Below are positions 21,985 through 33,739 of a DNA stretch of 64,000 bases, in pieces (positions within the stretch are counted from its first letter, which is position 1; every line of letters starts with the position of its first letter). The notes below the pieces were generated by a model, which was given only the letters and a program-made list of their open reading frames with translations, was not told the origin of the DNA and searched no databases. The stretch is from Delphinapterus leucas. Its lineage: Eukaryota > Chordata > Mammalia > Artiodactyla > Monodontidae. The stretch lies in assembly GCF_002288925.2 (NCBI RefSeq), contig NW_022097996.1, positions 9,246,451 through 9,310,450 on the forward strand, read 5' to 3'. The position numbers and the translations under genes were made by a program.

Positions 21985-22432
21985 GAAAAGAGCACTGGCC
22001 TTGGAGTCAGAAAATCTGAAATAGAATCCCTACTTATGTTATTGTAGTTAGTTTTTTTTTTTTTTTTTTGGTGGTACGCGGGCCTCTCACTGTTGTGGCC
22101 TCTCCCGTTGCGGAGCACAGGCTCTGGACGCGCAGGCTCTCAGCAGCCACGGCTCACGGGCCTAGCCACTTCGCAGCATGTGGGATCTCCCCGGACCGGG
22201 GCACGAACCCACGTCCCCTGCATCGGCAGGCAGACTCTCAACCACTGTGCCACCAGGGAAGCCCTAAAAATTATTTTTTATTGGAGTATATATTTTTAAC
22301 TTTTTTGAGCCTTATCTGTAAGATACCTGCCTTACCTGTCTCACACCTCTATGAGATCAAATTAGTGATTGTTAAAGTGCTTTGTAAAGTGTTCTGTAAA
22401 TGTTCAGGTTTATTGTTATTGATGTAGAGATA
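21985..22432 (-). repeat. MIR relic split by a SINE
   Basis: Left part AGCACTGGCCTTGGAGTCAG; right part TTGAGCCTTATCTGTAAGAT and GTGCTTTGTAAAGTGTTCTG. The SINE at 22051-22265 and a short A/T-rich stretch interrupt the MIR. A smooth continuation across the insert supports the assignment. Confidence 0.65.
22051..22265 (-). mobile_element. CHR-type SINE, short form
   Basis: T19 tract, GGTACGCGGGCCTCTCACTG, end CCACCAGGGAAGCCCT. The promoter head is intact in the minus orientation. Confidence 0.92.
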
Positions 22433-22649
22433 TTTCTTAAGCATCTCTGGGATATGCCATTATTAGGGTGGGAAGGGTATAGATGTGTCAAGAAAGGTGC
22501 TGGGATTTTGAGCCTACTAACTGAATGACCTGTTGTCCTGAGTGTTAATTGAAAACATTAATTTGGGGGCTGTTTATTGCTCTTAGAGCTTCCAAGCTGA
22601 AGACTATGGCTTTCTTTGGCCATGTGGGCGACTCTGAACAAACTTGGAG
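22433..22649. other. Intron 2, unassigned
   Basis: Short unique stretch; nothing recognised. Confidence 0.35.
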
Positions 22650-23325
22650 GCAATACCCTCTGGTAGAAAGAATATGGGCTTTTTATACAGGCTGATGGAT
22701 TCAAATTCTGGCTCTGCCACTCACTGGCATGGTTATCTACCTGTGTTTTTTATTTGTAAAGTGTTTTCATTTTCTGTTGCTGTGTAACAAATTACCTCAA
22801 AAGCTTAGTGGTTTAAAACGACAATAACCATGCATTATTTCCTGGTTTTTGTGGGTCAGGAATTGAGACAGGGTGCAGCGGGCATGGCTTGCTCTGCTCC
22901 ATGCTGTCTGGGGCCTACTGGGAAGACTCGAAGGCTCACCTGGGTCTGGCAGTTGGTGCCATCTGTTGGCTGGAGAGGTTTCTGGGGCTGTGGGCAGAAC
23001 ACTTGCTCACAGTCTGGTGGCAGGTTCCAAAGGCAGGCGTCCTGAGAGCACGAGAAAGCCAGGTGGAAGAAGTATTGCCTTTGATATTCTAACCTTGGAA
23101 GTCACACAGTGTCATTTTTGTCACATTTTCTTGCTCAAGTCTGGTATAAAGCTCTACACAGTTTCAAGAAGAGGAAACATAGACTCATCTGTCTTAGGGT
23201 GGAGGAAAGTTAGTGTCAAATCAGGAAAGCATTTGGGGTGGGAGATGCATTGTTGTGGCTCCATCCACAAGTGTGTACCTGGTGAGGTAATTGTGAGAAT
23301 AAAATGAGCACATAGAAGCTTTTTT
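22650..23325 (-). repeat. MIR relic, interrupted by an LTR-like element
   Basis: CAAATTCTGGCTCTGCCACT on the left and GTAATTGTGAGAATAAAATG on the right are the two halves of an antisense MIR. They flank the LTR-like insertion at about 22765-23275. Confidence 0.55.
22765..23275 (+). mobile_element. Ancient LTR-like repeat (MLT/MaLR-type), solo
   Basis: The pattern TGTAACAAATTACCTCAAAA, TTAGTGGTTTAAAACGACAA, TTTGTGGGTCAGGAATTGAG and GGAAGTCACACAGTGTCATT matches the mammalian MLT-like LTR consensus as I recall it. There is no internal retroviral coding sequence. The open frames crossing it are accidental. Family name uncertain. Confidence 0.5.
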
Positions 23326-23574
23326 TAAAAATGTTTTCTTTCCTTTAGAGACCTTTAAATCTTAGGGATTTGTGAAAGAATTAAATAGCACTTTTTGGTT
23401 CCGTAGAGTATCTTGGATGACTCTTTTTTTACGTGTCCTGAAAACAGAGATTGAATATTAACTCAGTGCTATAGAGTACTGTCTGATAAAAAAAAAAAAA
23501 CTTTTAGAAATGACAACTGTCAATAAGGTTGGTATGTAATGGCTTTTGGTGAAGTAAAGTTAGGAAGCACAGCT
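23326..23574. other. Intron 2, unassigned
   Basis: AT-rich with an A tract at about 23489-23500; nothing recognised. Confidence 0.35.
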
Positions 23575-23800
23575 GCTTAAAAAAACAACTCTTTATTGAA
23601 GTACATACTATACATACAGAAAAGTATATATAGCTTGATGAATTTTCATAAGTTGAACAGTCCTGTAACTGGCGCCCAGATTAAAAACAAGAACATTACT
23701 AGTATGACAAGAGACCACCTCATGAGAAGCACTTTTTCTTTTAATGTAATATCAAGGTGAAAAGGGAAAACAGAAATTTTGGGATGTAGCAGTTCAGTGG
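23575..23800 (-). mobile_element. L1-like 3'-UTR fragment, antisense
   Basis: CTCTTTATTGAAGTACATAC, ATTTTCATAAGTTGAACAGT and AACTGGCGCCCAGATTAAAA resemble an older L1 3' UTR. Confidence 0.5.
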
Positions 23801-23933
23801 TATATGTTGACTCCATTAAAAGAAAAAAATAGGAGGGAAAGCACAAATTACAAAGTTAAGGTTAATTACCGTCTAGTTTGTAGAATGACTAATCCATACA
23901 ACAAGTTATGGTTTTATAGGAGGTATACTTGTA

Positions 23934-25216
23934 TTGGGTTGGCCAAAAAGTGCCTTCAGTTTTTAAGTAAAAGTAAAAGACATATTTTTCATTTTCACCA
24001 AGAACCTTATTGAACAACATAGTCACCCTTTTGTTCCACTACCTTCTGCCATTTTTCAGGCAACTTCATATTTCCACCTTCTCAAAACCTTTTATTTTTT
24101 TGAGCAAAGAACTGTTCAAGGTGCCTTTTACAGTCTTCCAGGGAATTGACATTTTTTCCATTAAGAGAATTTTGTGAAGACCGAAATGAATGGAAATCCG
24201 AAGATGCAATGTCTGGTGAATACGGCAGATGAATCAGAACTTCCCAGCCAAGTTGTAACAGTTTTTGCCTGGTCATCAAAGAAACATGCAGTCTTGAGTT
24301 ATCCTGATGGAAGATTACGTGTTTTCTGTTGACTAATTCTGGACGCTTTTCATTGAGTGCTGCTTTCAGTTGGTCTAGTTGGGAGCAGTACTTGTTGGAA
24401 TTAATCGTTTGGTTTTCCAGAAGGAACTTGTAATAGAGGACTCCCTTCCAGTCCCACCATATACACAACATCACCTTCTTTGGATGAAGACCGGCCTTTG
24501 TTGTGGTTGCTGGTGGTTCATTTCACTTGCCCCACAGTCTCTTCCATTCCCCATTATTGTACAGTATCCACTTCCATCGCCCGTCACAATTTGTTTTAAA
24601 AACGGAACGTTTTCAGTACGTTTAAGTAGAGAATAGCAGGTGGAAATACGGTCAAGAAGGTTTTTCTTGCTTAACTTATGTGGAACCCAAACATCAAAGC
24701 AATTAACATAACCAATATGGTGTGAATGATTTTCAATGCTTGATTTGGATATTTTGAGTAATGTCGGCTATCTCCCGCGTGGTATAACGCTGACTGTTCT
24801 CAATTAATGTCTCAGTTTGATTGCTGTCAACTTCACCTGGTCTACCCAACCACAGAGCATCGTCCAGCGAGGATTCTCCAGCACGAATCCTTGCAAACCA
24901 CTTTTGACACGTTTGATCAGTCACAGCACCTTCTCCATTCACTGCAAAAATCTTTTTTGACATTTCAGTTGTGTTTTTAACATTTTTGAAATAATAAAGT
25001 ATAATATGCCAAAAATGTTGCTGCTTTCCTTCCATCTTCAATATTAAAATGGCTACACAAAAATTCACCAATTTTAATGTCTTTTTTAAATGCACACTGA
25101 TATGACAGCTGTCACAATACAGTCTAACAAAATTGTTTCGAATGAAGTTAAAGACAACTAAGTGCTATTAGAGCCATCTTAAGGGAAAAACCGAACGTAC
25201 CTTTTGGCCAACCCAA
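23934..25216 (-). mobile_element. Mariner transposon, full length, copy 1
   Basis: A 1283 bp Tc1/mariner element. The inverted termini are TTGGGTTGGCCAAAAAGTGC and its complement ending in TTTTGGCCAACCCAA, and a TA duplication flanks it (23932-23933 and 25217-25218). It carries a broken transposase on the minus strand. Insertion age is moderate: the termini still match well. It belongs to the cetartiodactyl mariner group as far as I can tell, not the Hsmar1 type found in primates. Confidence 0.95.
24082..25050 (-). pseudogene. Mariner transposase pseudogene, copy 1
   Basis: The N-terminal part (25095 down to 24733) carries the helix-turn-helix DNA-binding region (TCQKWFARIRAGESSLDD) and the REIADI stretch. 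The C-terminal part (24474 down to 24082) keeps IFHQDNSRLHVSL, with the second catalytic Asp, and YSPDIASSDFH, with the third. Between them the frame is lost. At the first catalytic Asp (about 24570-24588) one base is missing relative to the second mariner copy, shifting the frame right after the GD pair. Further frame loss separates the halves near 24733. It is not functional. Confidence 0.92.
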
Positions 25217-25679
25217 TAGCAGAGAGCCAGGGATTTGAAACTAACATTAAAAAAAGTGGTTTGGTCAGTCTAAATCACTAGTCAGAAAGGCTCAAATTAA
25301 TGTTTTTCCTTTAAAAGCTACAATATCCTTGTTTTTAGAATAGTATCCAATCCTATTAATATAAAAATATGACTAGTTTTGTATGTATACTTACAACCTA
25401 AGTTAGTATACTTTGAAAGTGAACATGTATACATTTTATAACAGTAGTTTGTATATTTTTCTGATTAATTTTGCATTAACTTCTGAAAGTTTCATGTTTA
25501 TGCTTATTAAAGCTAATAAAAGTCATGGTTAAATGAGGAGGAAGACCATTTTTAGCTTAACAGCTTAATCATGGGAATTTGGGAAACATTTTTGCTGTGC
25601 TATATATGTGGAATTTCAAAACTGTTTTGAAAAATAAGATGCTTAAAATTCAGAAAATTGATCGTACATGGCTAACGAG
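25217..25679. other. Intron 2, unassigned
   Basis: AT-rich unique sequence between the mariner and a MIR. Confidence 0.35.
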
Positions 25680-25915
25680 ATTAAGAAATGCTGACTTTGG
25701 AGTCAGACATCCTGGACTGAATCTCAGCTCTGCTACTTAACATGTGTGATGTGGAGCAAGTTCCGTAATTGTCCTCTGCCTCAGTAAAGTGGAGATTATA
25801 GTAGTACCTGCCTATAGGTTGTTATGAGGATTAAGTGAGTTAAAATATGTAAAGTGGCAGTGCCTGGTGTACAGTTAACCTTATGTAAAAAGTTAGCTAT
25901 TACTTTGACTCTTAC
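25680..25915 (-). repeat. MIR relic
   Basis: GACTTTGGAGTCAGACATCC, ATCTCAGCTCTGCTACTTAA and GGTTGTTATGAGGATTAAGT follow the antisense MIR order. Confidence 0.75.
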
Positions 25916-25989
25916 TGTTACTGTTATTATGGCCTGTATTCAAGTTGTAGTCCATGGTATGTTTGTGATCTATAACTTCATAAAGGAAG

Positions 25990-26322
25990 TAAAATTTTTT
26001 TAAAAATTTATTGTTTATTTATTATTTTTGACTGCGTTGGGTCTTCGTTGCTGCGTGAGGGCTTTCTCCAGTTGCGGCGAGCAGGGGCTACTCTTCGTTG
26101 CGGTGCATGGGCCTCTCATTGCAGTGGCTTCTCATTGTGGAGCATGGGCTCTAGGCGCACGGGCTTCAGTAGTTGTGGCACACGGGCTTCAGTAGTTGTG
26201 GCTCGCGGGGTCTAGAGCACAGGCTCAGTAGTTGTGGCACATGGGCTTAGCTGCTCTGTGGCATGTGGGATCTTTCCTGACCAGGGCTCGAACCCACGTC
26301 CCCTGCATTGGCAGGCGGATTT
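25990..26322 (-). mobile_element. CHR-type SINE, long form, head missing
   Basis: Starts TTTTTAAAAATTTATTGTTT, then GACTGCGTTGGGTCTTCGTT and the long tail unit. It stops at CAGGCGGAT, so the last ~30 bp (the tRNA 5' head) is absent. The left flank TAAAATTTTTTTA resembles the sequence right of the next SINE (TAAAAATTTTTTAAA), so both may lie between one pair of target repeats. Confidence 0.85.
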
Positions 26323-26642
26323 TTTTTTTTTTTAAATAGATGTTGAGGGTAGGAGTTTATTAGTTTATTAATTTATTTTTGCTGTGTTGGGTCTTCGTTT
26401 CTGTGCGAGGGCTTCCTCTAGTTGTGGCAAGCGGGGGCCACTCTTCATCGCGGTGCGCAGGCCTCTCACTATCGCGGCCTCTCTTGTTGCGGAGCACAGG
26501 CTCCAGACGCGCAGGCTTAGTAGTTGTGGCTCACGAGCCTAGTTGCTCCGCGGCATGTGGGATCCTCCCAGACCAGGGCTCGAACCCATGTCCCCTGCAT
26601 TAGCAGGCAGATTCTCAACCACTGTGCCATCAGGGAAGCCCC
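26323..26642 (-). mobile_element. CHR-type SINE, long form, in tandem with the previous one
   Basis: T-rich, then a short non-SINE stretch (AAATAGATGTTGAGGGTAGG), then TTATTTTTGCTGTGTTGGGT and a complete end GCCATCAGGGAAGCCCC. Head-to-tail with the preceding copy. Confidence 0.85.
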
Positions 26643-28085
26643 CTAAAAATTTTTTAAACCAAAATATATTCAGTATTTGAGTATACATGCCTATCAAGAA
26701 ATTACCTAGTTCTAGAAAAATTTCAGCTTTGCAAAGTCAGAAACTTTATCTAGTTTGCCCAAAGTTGGTGGGGCTCTTAGGGACTAACATGCCATGTGTT
26801 AGAGAGATAGCCCCTTAATTTTAAGTTTACAGTGAACAAAATATTAATCTCTGTCATCCGGGCTTCTCCGTAGTATCAGCCAACTGGGGAAGCCAGGTTA
26901 AAACATTGCTTGTGAACATAGGGTAAGAACAAAGGGACGTTTTATTAAATATGGAGAAGATTAAGGACAGACTCTTTCTATTCCACAGCACTCTACTCAA
27001 ACACCCTAGGGACTGAAACACTTGTATCCACCAGTTGGGTCTTTTTCTTCTATATATAGTACTAGATACACATTGACAGATTCGATCTATTTGTTTTCTC
27101 TTGCAGAGCCATACTGCTTATACTAGTAGTACGTTAAATGTCTTTTTGGAATTACCCTTTTGCAGTAAACCAATTTAGTTTTCTAGACTGGTCCATAGGC
27201 TTTCCCAAATCTTCAGCACCATATTTACAAATCATCTTTTAGGGCTAATAAGTGACTAATTCATTATCTATTCTCAGTAGATTTTTACAAGTGTAATTCT
27301 CAGTGTGTGATTCTTCACATTTAGGAGCCCTTTAAGTCCCTTTTATCACTAGTTACAATAATACCATGATGTAGAACAGTCCCTTTTTAAATAGCTAAAT
27401 ACATCTTTAAGCCTTATTTTGTTTGAATTATGTCTTAAAACATTAAAATTTTATCTTATAATAAAATGTTAATGCTAGTGCTTGTCACCATGATAGGACA
27501 AAACAGTTTCTTAGGCTAAGTTTTATCTTCTGCCTTTTGCCTCATTCCCTCCTCTGCCCACCAGACAGGGCTTTGCTGCTCACTCTGGCTAAAAAATTGA
27601 GATACTTAAAATGTTTTCAAAGGGAGTGAGGTGTAATTTCTCATGGAGAGTGGCAGCCTCCACTTTATGAAACAGTTGTGTTATGAAAGTTATGTTTCTG
27701 TGAGTTTGGAAATGGGAATGCATTTTCCGATAGGTATTGACAGCTGTTTCTAGGAGAAAGGCTGTTCTATTAAAAAGAGTGACTAGTTTGGCCCACAACT
27801 CATGCGGTAAAGTTTGCTTGTTTGTTTTTGCTGTGCGTGTATGGAGATAAAGAATGCATTGACTATCAGTAACTAATATACTTTGGCGTCACTGTGCCAA
27901 AGGTGCCAGCAGTTTTATCCACTGTTGTTTTTGCACCATCAATGCAAATATCAACACAGTGAAGAAGGCAAATGTCTTAGTATTTTATGAAAATAGTTTT
28001 GACCTCAAGACCCACTGAGAAGCTCTAGGAAACTCTCGGGAGTCCTCAGACCACAATTTGGGAGCCAAAGTTAGACTGAATGGAT
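26643..28085. other. Intron 2, largely unique sequence
   Basis: About 1.4 kb without a recognised transposon apart from a weak MER5/Charlie-like word set near 28010-28070 (CTCGGGAGTCCTCAGACCAC). No exon or RNA gene seen. Confidence 0.4.
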
Positions 28086-28690
28086 GTCTTTGGTTTATTT
28101 TTAAACTACTTTATTGAGATATAATAAGCATATCATATAATTCATACCTTTAAAATGAACAGTTTCAATGGTTTTTATTATATTTACCAGCACAATTATT
28201 TAATTTTATGACATCTTTATCACACTGTTAATCTATGTTCCGTCTCTAGGTTTGAGATTTACCTATTCTGGACATTTCATATAAATGAAATACAATTTGT
28301 GGTCTTCTGTGATTGGCTTCTTCTTACTTAGCATAATGTTTTTGAGGTTTATCCATGTTATAGCATTTATTGGTACTTATTCCTTTTTATGGTGGAATAA
28401 TATTTCATCATATTCTGTTTTGTTTATCCATTCATCAGTTGATGGATATTTGGGTTGTTTCCCCTTTTTGGCTATTATGAATAATGCTGCTGTGAACATC
28501 TGTATACAGGTCTTTCTGTGGACATATGTTCCTGTTTCTCTTAGATAGATGTTCAGGAGTGGACTTTCTGGGTCATATGGTACCTCTGTGCTTAACATTT
28601 TGAGGAATTGTCAGACTGTTTTCCAAAGCGGCTGCACCGATTTACATTTCCACCAGCAGTGTATGAGGATTCCGGTTTCTTTGGCTTTTA
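28086..28690 (-). mobile_element. Old L1 fragment (L1M-type), antisense
   Basis: CTACTTTATTGAGATATAAT, TTAGCATAATGTTTTTGAGG, TTGGCTATTATGAATAATGC and CATTTCCACCAGCAGTGTAT appear in order. The antisense ORF2 C-terminal trace at 28598-28377 is short and broken. Confidence 0.85.
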
Positions 28691-28779
28691 AAGAACCCTC
28701 GTTTACTGTAAGGAAAATGGTGGTGACTCTGGCTAATTGGAGAGTGTATACCCTGCCCGAAGGCATTCAGACTACAATT

Positions 28780-29060
28780 AAAAAACAAAATAATTGAGCA
28801 AAGTTTTAAAAAATATAGTGTATAAAAAGGTTTAAAGAATAAAACACTTAGGCACCTGTCACTCAGTTTAATAAATCATTACCAATACAGTTAAAGCCTA
28901 TTGTGAACAGCCTCCAATTTTAATGCCTTTCTTCTCCACCACAGTTAACAACTTTTCCAGAATTTGGTTTTTTATCTTTCTGTTTCTTTACATTTTCGCT
29001 ATGTGTGTTTGGAAATTGTTTGCACAATATTATGTGTCCACAAATGCCTTTTTCTAGTAA
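28780..29060 (-). mobile_element. L1-like 3'-UTR fragment, uncertain
   Basis: CACCTGTCACTCAGTTTAAT and AGCCTCCAATTTTAATGCC resemble an old L1 3' UTR; diverged. Confidence 0.35.
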
Positions 29061-29125
29061 AGGGTCAGAGAGATATGTGACTCAAAAAAGACTGACTACT
29101 AAAGTATAATGCCTGATTTTTTAAA

Positions 29126-29469
29126 AGAATAAATTTATTTATTTTTGGCTGTGTTGGGTCTTCGTTGCTGCGTGTGGGCTTTCTCTAGTTGTGGCAAGCA
29201 GGGGCTACTCTTTGTTGCGGTGCGCAGCCTTCTCATTGTGGTGGCTTCTCTTTGTTGTAGAGCATGGGCTCTAGGCGCACGGGCTTCAGTAATTGTGACA
29301 TGTGGGCTCAGTAGTTGTGGCTTACGGGCTCTAGAGCTCAGGCTCAGTAGTTGTGGCTCACGGGCTTAGTTGCTCCGCGGCATGTGGGATCTTCCCAGAG
29401 CAGGGATCGAACCCACATCCCCTGCACTGGCAGGCAGATTCTTAACCACTGCACCACCAGGGAAATCCC
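29126..29469 (-). mobile_element. CHR-type SINE, long form
   Basis: AATAAATTTATTTATTTTTG, GCTGTGTTGGGTCTTCGTTG and end CCACCAGGGAAATCCC. Flanked by the clear direct repeat TAATGCCTGATTTTTTAAA (29107-29125) and TAATGCCTGATTTTTAAA (29470-29487). Confidence 0.95.
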
Positions 29470-29487
29470 TAATGCCTGATTTTTAAA

Positions 29488-29860
29488 GGCAAAAAAAATT
29501 ATATTAAGAGAAGCCAAAAATAATATCACAAGTTTATGTTGGGCCGGAAAGCTAATTGTTCATATTTTATCAAATACGCTGTTCCTCCTTTTTTCCTCTT
29601 AAAAAACCAAAATAAAAAAACAAGCTTTTTTTCCCTTCTCATCTATTTTTAGCAGTGAATTCCAAACAAGCGTTGCAGTGAAAATTGTTTTACTGTACCT
29701 CCAAGTCTGAGAGACTGTGGATCAGTGAGCTATGCCTGTTCAGAGGTGCTGCTTTAAACAACAGAACTGAAACCTGAAAGGGAAAGAAGTTCTTAGTATA
29801 AATTGTACTGAGAATCCCTTGGTCAGTTAATCCATTTTCTTCTTTAGCCCTCTGTTTTCT
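29488..29860. other. Intron 2, unassigned
   Basis: AT-rich, with no repeat or gene recognised. Confidence 0.35.
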
Positions 29861-29861
29861 A

Positions 29862-29909
<48 letters not shown>

Positions 29910-29914
29910 AATTA
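29861..29914. repeat. (TG)n microsatellite
   Basis: An uninterrupted TG run of about 20 units, followed by an imperfect TATGTGTATA end. Likely polymorphic. Confidence 0.95.
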
Positions 29915-29988
29915 ACAGTACAAGCGTTAATATACTAACTTAGAGTTTCTCTTATAATTCTTTATTACCCTGCCCCACCAAGTGTAAG

Positions 29989-30121
29989 CTGTTATTATTA
30001 TTATTACTCTTATTATTTGGCCGTGTGTCCTGTGGGATCCCAGTTCCCTGACCAGGGATCGGACCTGCACCCACGGCAATGAAAGCGCTCAGTCCCAACC
30101 ACTGGATCACCAGGGAATTCC
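29989..30121 (-). mobile_element. CHR-2/Bov-tA-like minimal SINE
   Basis: (TTA)n start, GGCCGTGTGTCCTGTGGGAT, end ATCACCAGGGAATTCC. Flanked by the direct repeat CCAAGTGTAAG (29978-29988 and 30122-30132). Confidence 0.92.
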
Positions 30122-30132
30122 CCAAGTGTAAG

Positions 30133-31882
30133 ATTTTTAAGACCAGAATTTTCTGAAGTAAAAAACATTTGGAGAGTTAGACTTCAAAATCGTAATGAAC
30201 CTGAACACTGATTTCTGTGGTATTTTGTGAAATGGCCTGTTCTTTAGTACATGTGGGAGAGACTTTCCAAGATGGATGGAGTTAGCTGTAGATGACACAA
30301 ATATGCAGATATTTTTCTTGTTTTCTTGTAAAACTATGGGGCTTTCCACTCCTTCCTGTTTGGTTATGTTTAACCTAATAATAAATTGATAGTGTGAGGG
30401 CTATAACTGCCAGTCTAGTGCAAAGAATGTCTGAGATATTGATCTTAACCAGCACTTGTCAGAAAGGTCATTAAAACTCTTTTTATTCCTTCTAATCGTT
30501 TACCAGACATCAGATCTTAGTCAAGATCCTTAGGTAATTAATGAGTTCTAATATGAGCAAAGTATATCCAGTCCTTGTTTGGAGGTTCAGAGTACTCTGT
30601 TCTTGGTAGATGAATGAATATATGCAGAATATATATATATCAGATAGATGCAGAATTAAGTGATGTTGACCCATGTACATACATTTCTCTTGCAAACGTA
30701 TTGTGTAATACTGCTGAGGGGAGGGCCTAATGCCAATAATTGCTTTGAAATATATGAAGTCATTTTCAGACTAATTCCTTGTTAGGAGAAGGCATCATTA
30801 GGTCATATTAGATAATGACTTTTAAAATTTCTATACTGTTATATGGATGCTACTTTAAGTAAAGATTTTAATTGAAGGAAGTCATGCAAAGTGTAATTAT
30901 GGTATATACAATAGATCGGTTTATTCTCTCTGCTGTGAAATGACTTGAGTGAGGCTAATAATTCTGCCCAAATAGAATTTACTCTTCTGGAGAATAGTAT
31001 GTGGTATGTTTTAATTTCATAAAGGGGCTCTTCCTCGGGGAGCCTGTCTGCCCTGATTATGTCAGAGTAAAGTGGGGAGAACAGTGCCCTATGTACTCTG
31101 ATATTTTAGAGGATTCCTCCCTGTCTTTTTAAAAAGTACTGTGGCCATTGAGTGTACAAACCATTTACTACTTTTGAATGTAGCTGGGAAAATGAATCAG
31201 GAAGACTCTTAAAAGCTAAAAAGGTAATAAAATATGTATGGTTGAATTCATGTTATTTCATGGTTAATAGCACATAATCAAATAGCAATAAATACAGATT
31301 TTTCAAAGTTTTACCAGCAAAAGCTAGTAGGTTGCTAAAATGAACTGTTTGATAGCTGTAATATTAGTAAACCTGTCTGAACAAAATTAGACTGTTTTAG
31401 TAGAATTTGTGAAATCTTAACATTGTCATTGGGTATGTATCTACCTTGTTTATGCTTTTATTGGTACAGCAATAAGAAGGAATAAGCTGTTTTTCTTAAT
31501 TCAAGAAAAGAGAGTCTTTATCACTGTGCTTGAAATACTGCTTGGATACTAACATTTGATATAATGAGGATGCAGGGTTATGTGTATGTGTGGCTAGTTA
31601 CTAGATTAAGTTATAGCTAATACGAATTAAATGTTTTGAATTTCCCCAGAATTCTGGATTCACCATAAAATTATCAGATGCCATATGATATACTAGATAA
31701 GACATCTAATTACGAATAAAGTTTAGGTAAAACTATCAAGTCCCACTATTGATGTTTTTAAAATTTGTCTTTGTTGTTTGTTTGGCAATACTTTTTTTTT
31801 AGGGCTCTTTGTCTCAATCTCCAGTTTAGGAGTTGTTGCTAATATAAACAAAATGTTGAATAAGGATCTAGACTTACGTTTT
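30133..31882. other. Intron 2, unassigned unique sequence
   Basis: About 1.75 kb of AT-rich intron with no transposon I could name. One A/T tract at 30630-30640. No exon evidence. Confidence 0.4.
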
Positions 31883-31899
31883 AAAGATGGAGGTAGCAG

Positions 31900-32045
31900 G
31901 ACTTCCCTGGTGGTCCAGTGGTTAAGACTCCACGCTCCCAGCTCCCAATGCACGGGGTACAGGTTCGATCCCTGGTTGGGGAGCTAAGATCCCACATGCC
32001 GCATGGCGCGGCCAAAAAAAACTAACCAAAACCCCCCCCACACAA
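31900..32045 (+). mobile_element. CHR-2/Bov-tA-like SINE
   Basis: GACTTCCCTGGTGGTCCAGT head, GGTTCGATCCCTGG box B, CGGCCAAAAAAAAC end with a C-interrupted A tail. Flanked by the identical 17 bp repeat AAAGATGGAGGTAGCAG (31883-31899 and 32046-32062). Confidence 0.97.
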
Positions 32046-32062
32046 AAAGATGGAGGTAGCAG

Positions 32063-32749
32063 TACTCTATGAGGAAATATGCCATGAGAAACCATTCCAC
32101 CCAAAAAGCTGCTGCGTCACAATATCTTAGGAATCTTTCTGATCTATTCAGCAGCTGAACATCAACCCTTTGCCAAGTACCAAGCTAAAAGTTAGGATAA
32201 TCTTTATTAATCCTTAGTTCCATTAAATTGTGGTGAAATTATTTTTAGCACACAGTATCTATAAACATACTAGTAAAACAAAAAACAAAGCAAAACAGAA
32301 AAGTAGAAAGGGAAGTTGAATTATTCTCTGTGGACTTTGTAAGTCTACATTTTTGCAGGCTCAGATTTGAAATGATTCTATTGTTTAATTTTGAGCATTG
32401 TGTATTTTCTTATGAGAGTGATATTTAGCTAAAAATGAAAAATTATTTCTTTTGCAAGTTAATAGTGTAGAGTTCTGGAGCCCTTTATCCTACCTCCTTA
32501 GAATTCATTAAAGAACTATCTTTGTGTGATGGTGAATTTCACTTTTTACCAAACCTAATTTATGTATACTTATATTAAATAAAAAATTCTATAGAATGGA
32601 TAATAAGAGTAGTAATAATCTTTACCTTCACGTATTGACCCATAAATGAAACAGATCAGTAATGCTTTTGTTCCACTTTTAGGAAAACAAGAATTTACAA
32701 AAGATCATGGAGTAGGTAGAAGTTGTATTTGCCATTTAATTAAAAAAAA
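32063..32749. other. Intron 2, unassigned
   Basis: AT-rich unique sequence, nothing recognised. Confidence 0.35.
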
Positions 32750-33070
32750 CTCTTTGTTATGGAGAATTAAAAGATATGCCAAAGTAGACAGAATAGTATA
32801 ATAGGCTGCCTGTTGCCCAGCCCTCAAAGCCATTCACCCATGGCTAATACCGTCCTATCCACATCTTCAACTCTTTCCTTTTTCCCACATTATTTTGAAG
32901 TAAATCCCATTTTACCCACAAGTATTTTTAATATAGCTTTATTATTTTTAACATAACCAAAATACCATTACTACACCTTAAAAATTAACAGTAGTTATGC
33001 AGTAGCATCAAAGTTTCGGTCAGTGTTCACATGTCCAATTGTTTCATGAAGTTTTTTCCCCAGAGTTTGT
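32750..33070 (-). mobile_element. L1-like fragment, uncertain
   Basis: TTGTTATGGAGAATTAAAAG, CATCTTCAACTCTTTCCTTT and TTATTTTGAAGTAAATCCCA resemble an antisense L1 3' UTR. Weak. Confidence 0.35.
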
Positions 33071-33480
33071 TTTGAAGAGCATCCATATATGGTCTGCCCA
33101 TGGTGATTGGGTTATATGTCTTTTAATTTATTGGTTCCTTGGCTGTTGAAGAAATGGGGTCATTCGTTGTGTTGATGGGTTAATAAGTGAATTTATTACA
33201 GAGGATGTACTATGCTTATTTAGTCAGCTGCCAAATCTTGATTTTTCTTGTGAATATTTTTATCCTGACATTCCTTTCTATTCTCTCTGACGTTACCCTA
33301 GTTAGTACCATAATTGCCTTATATTTAGCCTTCTGAATGGTTTCTGGAACCTTCCTTCAAGCCTGCTCCTGCTTCCTGTAGTCTGTCTTTTGAATTTGGA
33401 GCCTTTATTATTTCTACTAATTAAGAAATGTCACTGCCTGGGTGACATCTTTTATGTGTTCATGCCTCCCTGTTTTCTAA
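33071..33480. other. Intron 2, unassigned
   Basis: No gene or clear repeat. Confidence 0.35.
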
Positions 33481-33489
33481 TGCTTGTAC

Positions 33490-33640
33490 TGTTTAGCTTT
33501 ATCGTATGTCTTTTGAGTCCTCTCCCCTTTGAGACTGTGGTTACTTGAAATCCGGGACCTCTTCTTATTCTTCGTGCCTCGTACAGTGCTTTGCAGGCAG
33601 AAGGTGCTCTGTAAATGTCTCTTGATTGATTATAACTGTT
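33490..33640 (+). repeat. L2-like relic
   Basis: CCGGGACCTCTTCTTATTCT and CAGTGCTTTGCAGGCAGAAG and AATGTCTCTTGATTGATT resemble the L2 3' end. Confidence 0.45.
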
Positions 33641-33739
33641 ATGTTAGTGCTTGTTCTCCAAAGCTCCCCGTTCTCATATTTGCCCCAATTAGTAGTTGGA
33701 AAGGTGATTTGTGAGTCTGAGAGTTGGATTTTATTTTAT

